Assembly: GCF_002162135.1 (NCBI RefSeq)
Contig: NZ_CP021382.1
Span: 868,001-932,000, forward strand
DNA from: Cellvibrio sp. PSBB006
GTDB lineage: Bacteria > Pseudomonadota > Gammaproteobacteria > Pseudomonadales > Cellvibrionaceae
Reading direction: 5' to 3'
DNA length: 64,000 bases
This document shows, piece after piece, positions 16,187-24,751 of the stretch. The position numbers and the translations under genes are program-made. The notes under the pieces are model-generated. The model saw nothing but the letters and a program-made list of their open reading frames with translations. It made no database searches and was not told where the DNA came from. How positions within the stretch are numbered: the stretch's first letter is position 1; each line of letters opens with the position of its first letter.

Positions 16187-17776
16187 ATGAAGACTACCTA
16201 TCTATCGGCAGTTATCGGCGCACTGTGTGCCGGTCTGATTTCTGTCAACAGCCTGGCGTCCAGCCACCGCGAAGCACCTAATATCACCCGTATGCCAACA
16301 CTCGACTCGACTGACTTTTATGCGTTTAACAGCTATGAAAGCGGGCGTGGTGATTATGTCACCCTGATTGCCAACTACATTCCACTGCAAGATGCCTACG
16401 GCGGCCCAAATTATTTTGCGATGGACCCGGCGGGTGTTTATAGCATTCACATTGACAATAATGGCGATGCCGTTGAAGACCTGACGTATGAGTTTCGTTT
16501 CACCCAGGCATTGGCCGATGGTGAAGGTGTGAAGCTGACGGTAGGCCCGGAGGGCAATACGCGATCCGTTGCCGTGCCTTTGAAAAATGTCGGTGGTGTA
16601 TCGGCTGGGGATATGTCCGCAGTAAATTTTAGCGAGAGCTACAGCGTCAAGCTGATTACCGGCAATCGCCGCACCGGCACCTCTGCCGATGTGATGAATG
16701 CAACCACGCCCGGTACCAGTTTTAATAAACCGTTGGATTTTATCGGCACCAAGAGCTTCAGTTCGATCGAAGCCTATGCCACTTATGCAGACAGTTTTAT
16801 CTACGACATTACTATTCCCAATTGCAGCATGGCCGGTCGCGTCTTCGTCGGTCAACGCAAAGATCCCTTCGTCGTAAATCTGGGTAAGACCTTTGATCTG
16901 GTGAATTACGTTCCGGTCGAAGGTGACAGTGCGCCTGGTGCTGGCGACGGTGAAGGCTTCCCGGGCGGGATTACACAAGCCGCCGGCAATGATGATCTGC
17001 AATTCAAAAATGTCACGGCGATTGCGCTTGAAATTCCCAAGGCGTGCCTGACCGGTGGCGGCAATGGGAGCATTGGTACCTGGACTACCGCCAGTCTGCC
17101 CCAGGCACGAATCCTCAACCCGCAAGCCGCATTCAATAACACCGAAGTCAATGGCGGAGCATTAACCCAGGTGTCGCGTTTGGGTAATCCACTGGTGAAT
17201 GAGCTGGTTATCGGCTTGAAAGATAAAGATCGCTTTTCCAGCGCAGAGCCCAAAGATGACGGTCAGTTTGCCGACTATGTTACCCATCCATCCTTACCGG
17301 AATTGTTGAATATCCTCTTCAAGGACGCCGTTAATACCACCCTCGGTGCCAGCCTGCCGACTTTGGCACCCACCAACATTCCACGCACAGATCTGGTAAC
17401 AGCGTTCCTCACCGGCTTCCCCGGCGTTAACCAATTAGCAACGGTCACGCCCTCGGAAATGCTGCGCCTGAACACAGGCATCGGCGCTACCCCGGCCGCA
17501 GAGCAATCGCCATTCGGTGTAGCTGGCAATGATCTGGCGGGTTTCCCCAATGGTCGCCGTCCCGGTGATGATGTGGTTGATATTGCGTTGCGTGTGGTGA
17601 TGGGACGCCTGTGTTATCCGATACCGGTTAATGGTGTTGATACCGACCTCGGCTTGTGTGATCCGGCTGACGCCAATGTCGGCAACGTGGCCTTTACCGA
17701 TGGCGCGCCGCTTGATGCATCAATGATGAAGGCGACCTTCCCCTATCTGGCCGATCCACTGCCAGGCTCACAATAA
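16187..17776 (+). CDS. secreted DUF4331-family protein
   Basis: The 529-residue protein matches DUF4331: after a signal peptide (AVIGALCAGLISVNSLAS) the mature protein opens SSHREAPNITRMPTLDSTDF and YAFNSYESGRGDYVTLIANY, the family hallmark. Later landmarks are YSIHIDNNGDAVEDLTYEFR, RVFVGQRKDPFVVNLGKTFD, and PDDGQFADYVTHPSLPELLN. The SHREAP segment and the many Asp residues are often suspected of metal or cofactor binding, but the role of the family is unknown. The ATG at 16187 has AGAAGGA upstream. It is the first and, to judge from the strong site, the most expressed gene of the five-gene operon. Confidence 0.88.
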   Translation: MKTTYLSAVIGALCAGLISVNSLASSHREAPNITRMPTLDSTDFYAFNSYESGRGDYVTLIANYIPLQDAYGGPNYFAMDPAGVYSIHIDNNGDAVEDLTYEFRFTQALADGEGVKLTVGPEGNTRSVAVPLKNVGGVSAGDMSAVNFSESYSVKLITGNRRTGTSADVMNATTPGTSFNKPLDFIGTKSFSSIEAYATYADSFIYDITIPNCSMAGRVFVGQRKDPFVVNLGKTFDLVNYVPVEGDSAPGAGDGEGFPGGITQAAGNDDLQFKNVTAIALEIPKACLTGGGNGSIGTWTTASLPQARILNPQAAFNNTEVNGGALTQVSRLGNPLVNELVIGLKDKDRFSSAEPKDDGQFADYVTHPSLPELLNILFKDAVNTTLGASLPTLAPTNIPRTDLVTAFLTGFPGVNQLATVTPSEMLRLNTGIGATPAAEQSPFGVAGNDLAGFPNGRRPGDDVVDIALRVVMGRLCYPIPVNGVDTDLGLCDPADANVGNVAFTDGAPLDASMMKATFPYLADPLPGSQ

Positions 17777-17786
17777 GGAGCACATC

Positions 17787-18284
17787 ATGAACAACCATCA
17801 TGTGTTATTGCCGCTGCTACTTGCCACTGCATTGATCGGGTGTGGTGGAAGCGACGGCAAACCGAAACCACCGAAGATGAATACTGCCCCGGTTGCAACG
17901 GCCGCCAGTTTTACAACCCAGGCGGATACCGAACTCAGCGACATGCTTGAAGGGATGGACGCTGATCGGGACTCCCTGACTTTTGCCGCTGTGGAGCAGC
18001 CCTCTCAAGGCACATTAACGCTTACTGCCACTGGCAGCTTTACTTATTTGCCCAACGCGACAGTGACAGGTATGGATCAATTTACCTTCACGGTTTCGGA
18101 TGGCAAAGCTACTTCCATGACCGCAACGGTGAATATCACCATCGAAGCACTGCAAGTGTCCTTCAACGATTACAGCCGTGCAGCGTTTGAACAATCAGCC
18201 ACCGATGAACCGTTACCGGTTAATGGCCGTGAGTTTGAACAGGATGTGACCGACCCGATGGCTTACGACGATCTGTTGGAATAA
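17787..18284 (+). CDS. lipoprotein with one cadherin-like/Ig-like domain
   Basis: The 165-residue protein has a lipoprotein signal (LLLATALIGCGGSDG), with the Cys at residue 19. The next 100 residues form one bacterial Ig-like/VCBS-type repeat: APVATAASFTTQADTELSDM, then ADRDSLTFAAVEQPSQGTLT and ATGSFTYLPNATVTGMDQFT. The last 45 residues (ALQVSFNDYSRAAFEQSATD) are not similar to anything I know. It starts 10 bases after the DUF4331 stop with AAGGAG upstream, so it is expressed with it. It may act as an accessory or adaptor for the DUF4331 protein at the membrane; that is inference. Confidence 0.8.
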   Translation: MNNHHVLLPLLLATALIGCGGSDGKPKPPKMNTAPVATAASFTTQADTELSDMLEGMDADRDSLTFAAVEQPSQGTLTLTATGSFTYLPNATVTGMDQFTFTVSDGKATSMTATVNITIEALQVSFNDYSRAAFEQSATDEPLPVNGREFEQDVTDPMAYDDLLE

Positions 18285-18361
18285 ATCAGGGCTGAACATA
18301 AAAACACACATCGCCAGGGATGGCGTTATCGATTCGATGCGTATTCATCAGGAATTTGCTT

Positions 18362-19447
18362 ATGAAAAAATGGCTTGTTTTTATCGTCTTAACCATCGCA
18401 ACACAAACAACATTTGCCGCGAAGACAATTCCCGCATCAGCGGATACGGTGATTGCTACCTGGCCCGTATCACGTTCAACGCCAGTACAGGAAGCACAGC
18501 TAGCGACACGTATGCGCCCCGCTGACTCCCATGCCGTAGCACAACTCGCCAACGCCTATTTACGCGAGGCTGCCCTGCCCGGCCACTCGCGCTTCTACGG
18601 TTTGGCCCAGGCCGCGCTTCAACCCTTGATCAACCAGGGTACTGGCAATGCGGATATTTGGCTCGCCTGGGCTCAGGTACAACAGCACCAACACGCCTTC
18701 AAGGATGCCCTCGCCGCATTGGAAAAAGTCAAGCAGCAGCAACCGGACAACATCAACGCCCATTTGCTGGCGGCACGTATTTTTTTAATCCAGGACAACG
18801 CCGATGCAGCACGCCAGTCCTGCCTGATATTACTTGGCAACGCCGACCTTCTTACGGCCAGCGGCTGTGCGCTAGAGGTAACCAGTTTCCAGAGTGATCT
18901 CGCACAAAGTTATCAGCAACTGGCATCACTGGTTGAACGCGAACAACTGCCACAAGATGAACGTGGTCCCTGGCTGGCGCAGATACTGGCAGATATGGCG
19001 CTACGTCTGAAAAATCCGCTTGCAGCTGAAAAATGGCTCGACACCCAGCGCAAAGAAAACGCCAGTGTCAACCTTCTGAGTCAATGGGCAGATGTACAAC
19101 TCGCGCTCGATCAACCGAAAAAATTAGTACAGACATTACAGCCGATCGTTCAAGGCGCTACCGATGTTGACGATGCACTTTTATTACGTTTGGCCTTGGC
19201 GGAGAAAAAAATGGGCGGTGAGCAATGGCGAACAGAATTACGCGAACGTATCACGCTACGCGAACAACGCATGGACAATCAACATGCCAACGAGATTGCA
19301 CGTTATTACCTGGATATTGACCCTCAGCCGCAGCAAGCGCTTTATTGGGCACAAATAAACTGGCAAAACGCGCGCGAATACAGCGACCGTGAATTACTCG
19401 AACGCGCAAGAGCAAGTGCAGCACAGCAACAGAAGGATAATAACTAA
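18362..19447 (+). CDS. periplasmic TPR-repeat protein
   Basis: The 361-residue protein has a signal peptide (WLVFIVLTIATQTTFAA). The rest is mostly helical hairpins of TPR type: AQLANAYLREAALPGHSRFY, then ADIWLAWAQVQQHQHAFKDA, DNINAHLLAARIFLIQDNAD, and LADMALRLKNPLAAEKWLDT. Such solenoids usually hold partner proteins. Its stop overlaps the start of the HupE-like gene by one base (TAATG). The ATG at 18362 is preferred to an upstream in-frame TTG because the signal peptide follows at once. The function is unknown. Confidence 0.85.
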   Translation: MKKWLVFIVLTIATQTTFAAKTIPASADTVIATWPVSRSTPVQEAQLATRMRPADSHAVAQLANAYLREAALPGHSRFYGLAQAALQPLINQGTGNADIWLAWAQVQQHQHAFKDALAALEKVKQQQPDNINAHLLAARIFLIQDNADAARQSCLILLGNADLLTASGCALEVTSFQSDLAQSYQQLASLVEREQLPQDERGPWLAQILADMALRLKNPLAAEKWLDTQRKENASVNLLSQWADVQLALDQPKKLVQTLQPIVQGATDVDDALLLRLALAEKKMGGEQWRTELRERITLREQRMDNQHANEIARYYLDIDPQPQQALYWAQINWQNAREYSDRELLERARASAAQQQKDNN

Positions 19448-20571
19448 TGCGATCACGGTTCATTTTTCTCATTGCATCTCTATGGTTGTTGAGCCAAGCA
19501 ACTTTCGCTCATCAGTTGAGTACAGCCTATCTCAACGGGACGCTTGGCGAGACCGGAATACTTGAAGGCGAATGGCAAATTCGGCTTTACGATCTTGAAC
19601 AGGCCATTGGTGTCGACAGCAATCAGGATGGCGAATTGTTGTGGGGCGAGCTGCAAACGCGCGCGCAAGAAGCCCATGAATACCTTTCCCACCATTTGCG
19701 GTTCGAGCGCGGTGAATTGCCGTGCTCCCTGTTGATTGAATCAGCGTGGCAGATCACCGAGCATTTCAACGAGGGCTATCTCGTATTACCGGTTCGCGCG
19801 CAATGTCCAATAACCGGCGATTTGCACATTCACTACAGCGCGTTCTTCAAGGAAGACAGTGAGCATAAATTATTGGTTTCTGTTGCGACCGAATCAATAA
19901 CGGAAACTGACAATCACATCAGCAGCCGCGTGATATCCAACGTACAGCGCAACGTCACACTCAGTCACAATAACGGCAGTACCTGGCTTACTTTTCAAGA
20001 ATTCGTCATCCAAGGGGTAATCCACATCTGGAAAGGACTCGACCACATTTTATTCCTGCTATCGCTGTTATTGACCTGTGTACTGACCCGCAAAAAGCAT
20101 CACTGGGTTGGCAAAAGCAGCGTGCGCGATATCGTGATAGATACCACCTGGATTGTCACTGCCTTTACCCTCGCCCATTCCATCACACTTACCGCTACGG
20201 CCTTGGGTTGGATTAATTTTCCCAGCCGCTGGGTGGAAGTAGGCATCGCCGCATCGGTTGCGATTGCAGCGCTCAATAATATTTTTCCGGTCGTTATACG
20301 CCTGGGCTGGCTGACCTTTGCGTTTGGGTTGCTGCATGGAATGGGTTTTGCTGGTGTGCTCGGTGAACTCGGCCTGCCGGCGGATCAAAAAGTGTTAACG
20401 GTACTGGCATTTAATATTGGTGTGGAGATAGGACAAATGGTGATTGTGATCGCAGTATTACCGCTGCTTATCTTTGTGCGCAACAGCATCTGGTACTCGC
20501 GCTACAGCTTGACTGCGGCATCGGTCGTGATCTCTCTGGTTGCACTGCAATGGGTATTCGAACGTTTTTGA
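19447..20571 (+). CDS. HupE/UreJ-type membrane protein with periplasmic EF-hand-like loop
   Basis: The 374-residue protein has a signal peptide, a periplasmic domain of about 170 residues, and a C-terminal membrane domain with about six helices. The HupE/UreJ_2 hallmarks are HIWKGLDHILFLLSLL, FTLAHSITLTATALGW, FGLLHGMGFAGVLGELGLP and NIGVEIGQMVIVI. The histidines and aspartate in these motifs would line a metal path as in nickel or cobalt permeases. The periplasmic part carries DSNQDGELLWGE, which fits the 12-residue EF-hand loop. This suggests a cation transporter or sensor, but the substrate is unknown. Confidence 0.88.
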   Translation: MRSRFIFLIASLWLLSQATFAHQLSTAYLNGTLGETGILEGEWQIRLYDLEQAIGVDSNQDGELLWGELQTRAQEAHEYLSHHLRFERGELPCSLLIESAWQITEHFNEGYLVLPVRAQCPITGDLHIHYSAFFKEDSEHKLLVSVATESITETDNHISSRVISNVQRNVTLSHNNGSTWLTFQEFVIQGVIHIWKGLDHILFLLSLLLTCVLTRKKHHWVGKSSVRDIVIDTTWIVTAFTLAHSITLTATALGWINFPSRWVEVGIAASVAIAALNNIFPVVIRLGWLTFAFGLLHGMGFAGVLGELGLPADQKVLTVLAFNIGVEIGQMVIVIAVLPLLIFVRNSIWYSRYSLTAASVVISLVALQWVFERF

Positions 20572-20599
20572 AATGTTTACATTATTTGATGGAGACAAG

Positions 20600-22669
20600 A
20601 TGAATAAGCATGCACGCAGGATTGCCTGGCTGACTGGAATAACGACACTATCCACACTCTCGGCTTACACGACTGCCGATAAAATCGGTATTGAAGAAAT
20701 CAGGGTCCTGGGCCGCAATGCACACGTTATCGGTCAGCGTATATCCGCATCCGAAGGCAGTATTTCACAAGAGGATCTCGCGATACGGCCACTGCTCAGG
20801 GTCGGCGAAATACTTGAAGCAGTACCCGGGCTCGTCGCCACACAACACAGTGGCAGCGGCAAGGCGAACCAGTTTTTCTTGCGCGGTTTCAATCTTGATC
20901 ACGGAACGGATTTCGCAACCAGTGTTGATGGTATGCCCGTCAATATGCGCACTCATGGCCACGGCCAAGGCTACACCGATATCAACTTTATTATTCCGGA
21001 ATTGGTCGGTGGTATTCATTACAAAAAAGGCCCTTATTACGCAGATGTCGGTGATTTTTCTGGTGCAGGTTCTGCCGATATTCTCACTGCCCACACCACC
21101 GAAGATCGCTTTCTGATTGGAGTGGGTGAACACGATTTTTACCGCGCCCTGTTCATGGGTGAAGCTGACGCCGCTGCGGGTAAATTAGTTTATGGTATTG
21201 AATATCAAACTTATCAAGGCCCGTGGGACGACATCAATGAAGACGTGGGCAAGACCAATGTCTGGCTGAAGCAGCAATGGACGCAAGGAAATTCTTCATT
21301 TCATTTGCTGGCCATGGCCTACGATAACCAATGGAATTCTGCGGACCAGATACCCCAACGCGCCGTGCAACAAGGGTTAATAAGCGACCTCGGTTCAATT
21401 GACACCAGTGTCGGCGGCGAATCCAGCCGCTACAGTTTATCGGGTACATTTCGCCATCAATATACCGATGAAAATGTGTTACAGGCGCACCTGTACGTCA
21501 TTGATTATGATATGACGTTATGGTCCAACTTCAGCTATTTTACCGACCCAGATGGCGACCAATTTCAACAGATTGATGACCGAAAAATTTATGGCGGTGA
21601 CCTTAGCTGGACGTTCAGCCGTGAACTCCTGGGAAAGCCCTCTCAATACACCTTCGGGTTGCAAACCCGGACAGATGACATTAATGAGGTCGGTTTGAAT
21701 CGCACCCATGCGCGGCAATTCATCAGTACTATCCGCACCGATGCCGTGGAAGAAACCAGCCACAGCCTTTATTGGCAACACAAATGGGCTCTCACACCGT
21801 CACTGCGTAGCGTGCTGGGTCTGCGTTACGATTATTTTTCTTTTGATGTTTCACCGCTGTCTGCTGCAAATCCGGATTCTTTGATACTCAATCGTGGCGA
21901 AAAACATGATGACATTGCCACCAGCTCGCTCTCCTTGATATATGCGCTTGATGATCAGCAGGAAATCTATTCCAGTGTGGGCCAGGGCTTTCACAGTAAC
22001 GATGCCCGTGGCGTGACCTTGCGTGTTGATCCCGTTACTGCCGAAGCGCTCGACCCGGCAGACCCGTTAGTCGATACGCTCGGCTATGAAATCGGATGGC
22101 GAGGTAATTTTGAAAAACTCAACACGTCCGTTGCATTATGGCAACTGGACATTGACTCCGAATTGTTATTCGTCGGTGATGAAGGCGTTACAGAAGATAC
22201 CGGTGTCGGCAGTACCCGTCATGGTCTCGAACTGACCGCTTATTACCGCCTCAACCACCACTGGATGTTTGATGTGGAATATTCCTTTAGCGATGCAGAG
22301 TTTGATCAAGCGCTTGATGGTTCGACTCGCATTCCCGGGGCGCTGGAACATGTATTAACCACTGGCGTTAACTGGCAATTTAGTGACCATCTCTTTACAC
22401 ACCTGCGCCTGCGCCACATCGCCGAATACCCTCTTGATGGTGGAGCCACTGCTGATGCCAGCACATTAGTGAACTGGCGTATGGGGTATCAGGTTAAAGA
22501 TCAGGTGAGAGTGACCCTTGATATACTCAATCTGTTCGACTCCAATGATCATGACATTGAATATTTTTATGCGTCGCAACTATCGGGGGAAGCCGAGCCC
22601 ACGGACGATCATCATTATCATGTCTTTGAACCTCGCACAGCGCGGCTGGCGATTGAATGGTACTTTTAA
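20600..22669 (+). CDS. TonB-dependent outer membrane receptor
   Basis: The 689-residue protein is a TonB-dependent receptor. After a signal peptide comes a TonB-box-like EIRVLG segment and the plug domain (PLLRVGEILEAVPGLVATQH, then GKANQFFLRGFNLDHGTDFA and GFNLDHGTDFATSVDGMPVN). The barrel follows and ends with a C-terminal aromatic residue (RLAIEWYF). It would bring a substrate too large for porins into the periplasm using TonB energy. A GGAG precedes the ATG at 20600, and the start lies 28 bases after the HupE-like stop, so it closes the operon. Together with DUF4331 and HupE it suggests uptake of a metal or metal complex; the substrate is not shown. Confidence 0.93.
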   Translation: MNKHARRIAWLTGITTLSTLSAYTTADKIGIEEIRVLGRNAHVIGQRISASEGSISQEDLAIRPLLRVGEILEAVPGLVATQHSGSGKANQFFLRGFNLDHGTDFATSVDGMPVNMRTHGHGQGYTDINFIIPELVGGIHYKKGPYYADVGDFSGAGSADILTAHTTEDRFLIGVGEHDFYRALFMGEADAAAGKLVYGIEYQTYQGPWDDINEDVGKTNVWLKQQWTQGNSSFHLLAMAYDNQWNSADQIPQRAVQQGLISDLGSIDTSVGGESSRYSLSGTFRHQYTDENVLQAHLYVIDYDMTLWSNFSYFTDPDGDQFQQIDDRKIYGGDLSWTFSRELLGKPSQYTFGLQTRTDDINEVGLNRTHARQFISTIRTDAVEETSHSLYWQHKWALTPSLRSVLGLRYDYFSFDVSPLSAANPDSLILNRGEKHDDIATSSLSLIYALDDQQEIYSSVGQGFHSNDARGVTLRVDPVTAEALDPADPLVDTLGYEIGWRGNFEKLNTSVALWQLDIDSELLFVGDEGVTEDTGVGSTRHGLELTAYYRLNHHWMFDVEYSFSDAEFDQALDGSTRIPGALEHVLTTGVNWQFSDHLFTHLRLRHIAEYPLDGGATADASTLVNWRMGYQVKDQVRVTLDILNLFDSNDHDIEYFYASQLSGEAEPTDDHHYHVFEPRTARLAIEWYF

Positions 22670-22811
22670 AAGGAAGCGCGACCATTGATGCAACTCCACA
22701 CGACATAAAAAACTTTTTTCCTTCCAAAAGATCAGTTACATTGGCGTGACAGTATTCCGGTAGCCTCACTCGCCTCACGCGTTAATTGTTTATGACTGAG
22801 AGGAGTTTGTT

Positions 22812-23972
22812 ATGCCCCATGACCTGCCTTCCCTTCATAGTGAGTATTTCTCTCCCGAGCAGTCCAGCCTCCACCAACTGATTTCCGAGCTTCTGGAACA
22901 AGCCGACATTACCATTAACGGCACCCGCCCCTGGGATATTCAACTGCTCGCACCCGGTGTTATTGAACGCGCATTTGCACAGGGTAATCTGGGACTGGGT
23001 GAAGCTTATATGGATGGCGAATGGGACGTTGAACAACTGGATGAGTTTTTTTATCGGTTGCTGCGCGGGCGAGTCGCACAACATGCCAAGCCACACACAC
23101 TTATTTTTCATGCACTGCGTTCACGCTTGCTGAATCGCCAGAATGCTAAACGCGCCTGGCAAGTAGGCGAAGTGCATTATGATTTGGGTAACGATTTTTA
23201 TGCGGCAATGCTTGACCCGCGCATGACTTACACCTGTGGTTATTGGAAAAACGCGAATAATCTCGTTCAGGCACAAGAGGCGAAGCTGGATCTCATTTGC
23301 CGAAAATTACAGTTGCAACCGGGCATGCGAGTATTGGATATCGGTTGCGGCTGGGGCAGTTTCATGGGGTACGCGGCGGAGCATTATCACGTGAACTGTG
23401 TCGGCGTGACGATCTCCAAAGAGCAAGCGAAATGGGCGCAGGAACGTTATCGCGGTTTGCCGCTGGAATTTCGTTTGCAGGACTACCGCGATCTGAACGA
23501 AAAATTTGATCGCATCGTCAGCGTCGGGATGTTTGAACATGTGGGCCAGAAAAACTATCGCACTTACATGAAAGTTGCTCACCGCTGTTTACACAATGAT
23601 GGATTGTTTTTACTGCACACCATCGGCAAAAATCGTCGCCGCACCACACCGGACCCCTGGCTTGACCGCTATATTTTTCCTAACGGGGAACTACCCGCAA
23701 TCAGTCAGATTGACGAAGCGCTGGAGGATTATTTCATTGTGGAAGATGTGCATAATTTCGGCGCAGATTACGATAAAACGCTCATGGCCTGGTACGACAA
23801 TGTGATGAACGCCTGGCCAGATTTTTCTGATCGACTCGGTGAGCGATTCTTACGCATGTGGCGATATTATTTATTGTCATGCGCCGGGGCGTTTCGCGCG
23901 CGCAATATTCAGCTGTGGCAATGGGTTTTAAGCAAGCACGGCATTCCCGGCGGTTATCGTCGGCCGGAATGA
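22812..23972 (+). CDS. cfa: cyclopropane-fatty-acyl-phospholipid synthase
   Basis: The 386-residue protein matches Cfa in length and motifs. The N-terminal domain shows GNLGLGEAYMDGEWDVEQLD, and the SAM-binding region shows VLDIGCGWGSFMGYAAEHY followed by VTISKEQAKWAQERY. The active-site region carries SVGMFEHVGQKNYRTYM and FLLHTIGKNR. It methylenates unsaturated acyl chains of membrane phospholipids using S-adenosylmethionine. It lies 142 bases after the TonB receptor gene in the same direction, with GAGAGGAG upstream. In some bacteria cfa belongs to ECF stress regulons, so joint control with the upstream operon is possible, but I see no copy of the ECF motif in the gap. Confidence 0.96.
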   Translation: MPHDLPSLHSEYFSPEQSSLHQLISELLEQADITINGTRPWDIQLLAPGVIERAFAQGNLGLGEAYMDGEWDVEQLDEFFYRLLRGRVAQHAKPHTLIFHALRSRLLNRQNAKRAWQVGEVHYDLGNDFYAAMLDPRMTYTCGYWKNANNLVQAQEAKLDLICRKLQLQPGMRVLDIGCGWGSFMGYAAEHYHVNCVGVTISKEQAKWAQERYRGLPLEFRLQDYRDLNEKFDRIVSVGMFEHVGQKNYRTYMKVAHRCLHNDGLFLLHTIGKNRRRTTPDPWLDRYIFPNGELPAISQIDEALEDYFIVEDVHNFGADYDKTLMAWYDNVMNAWPDFSDRLGERFLRMWRYYLLSCAGAFRARNIQLWQWVLSKHGIPGGYRRPE

Positions 23973-24068
23973 CAGCGACATGGCAGCTACAACTTTCAGT
24001 TATCACAGTGTCATGATGCGCACATTGCTTATTTTTTTAGCAAATGATGATGGTATGAATCTATTTAT

Positions 24069-24114
24069 TGTGATATTTTTCACACGAAATAAACATTGGC
24101 ACATAAAATAATAT
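24069..24114 (+). promoter_or_regulatory. perfect CRP box with matching -10 element
   Basis: TGTGA-TATTTT-TCACA at 24069-24084 is a perfect CRP/Vfr-type palindrome. A TAATAT element at 24109-24114 lies at the distance expected of a class II CRP promoter (box centre near -41 to -44). The box is about 670 bases upstream of the cellulase start codon. Catabolite control of cellulase genes is well known; the assignment to this gene is inference. Confidence 0.6.
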
Positions 24115-24119
24115 AAAGC

Positions 24120-24751
24120 GGAACTCGATACCGAAAATAATCGCCAAGCTGAAGTAGTATTCGCAATACACGTTGCAGCATCAATCGTAACGCAATGATT
24201 TTTTGCTATGTATCACGGGGCTTTCTTTTAATAACGTTTCTTTTAATTGGATTTCTTTTTTAATAGCTATTAAAAGTTAATTGATACATGACGAAATGAA
24301 GTAAGAAGTAGATAAGCAGTTAAAAATTTTATATATAAAAAAATCAATAATAAACGCAAGCTCTTAGTGCGTTCCACACAGTTCACATCGACGTAAACCA
24401 CGGCCACTATTCGACATTTTCGAATAGCTGCGGTGAGTTTTGCTTTTTTCTTTGCTGCCCGTCAGTCAGGTAAACACCTAGCTACAGTCATCCGTTGACT
24501 GCCTGGCTTGTGCTCTATCGCTGATGCGCAAACAAGAATTTCAATATCCGAACAGATTCGAACTTCACCCTGATCATTCAGGATGAATTTCGTCTGCCAT
24601 GGAACGACAAGCCAGGCAATTTTGCCTTGTTACGCACAACAGGGAAGACACAAGCACGCGGTGAAGTCTGCAGCTCTAGGGTATCGCGTGTGACACACAA
24701 CAGAGCAAGAGCCATAACTTCTTAAATCATAAATAAGATAGGAGCTAACAA
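24120..24751 (+). other. long intergenic/leader region of the cellulase gene with several hairpins
   Basis: No gene is supported here. If transcription starts near 24120 the leader is about 630 bases. It contains CTATTCGA/TCGAATAG at 24407-24427, CAGTCA/TGACTG near 24486-24500, and a 12-bp inverted repeat TGCCTGGCTTGT (24500-24511) with ACAAGCCAGGCA (24607-24618). The final GATAGGAG before ATG 24752 is a good ribosome site. I saw no known riboswitch consensus. A promoter closer to the gene would shorten the leader. Confidence 0.4.

Noticed and set aside
16202..17125. Long open frame of 307 codons on the minus strand inside the DUF4331 gene
   Set aside because: It is antisense to a gene with a signal peptide, a good ribosome site and clear family motifs. 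Its translation shows no domain and its start lacks a ribosome site.
22670..22811. A third copy of the ECF promoter motif before cfa
   Set aside because: I searched the gap for TGCATCC and CGTA-like pairs and found none with the right spacing.
24120..24751. Possible known riboswitch in the cellulase leader
   Set aside because: I looked for the usual c-di-GMP and other riboswitch consensus parts and did not see them; only simple hairpins are visible.
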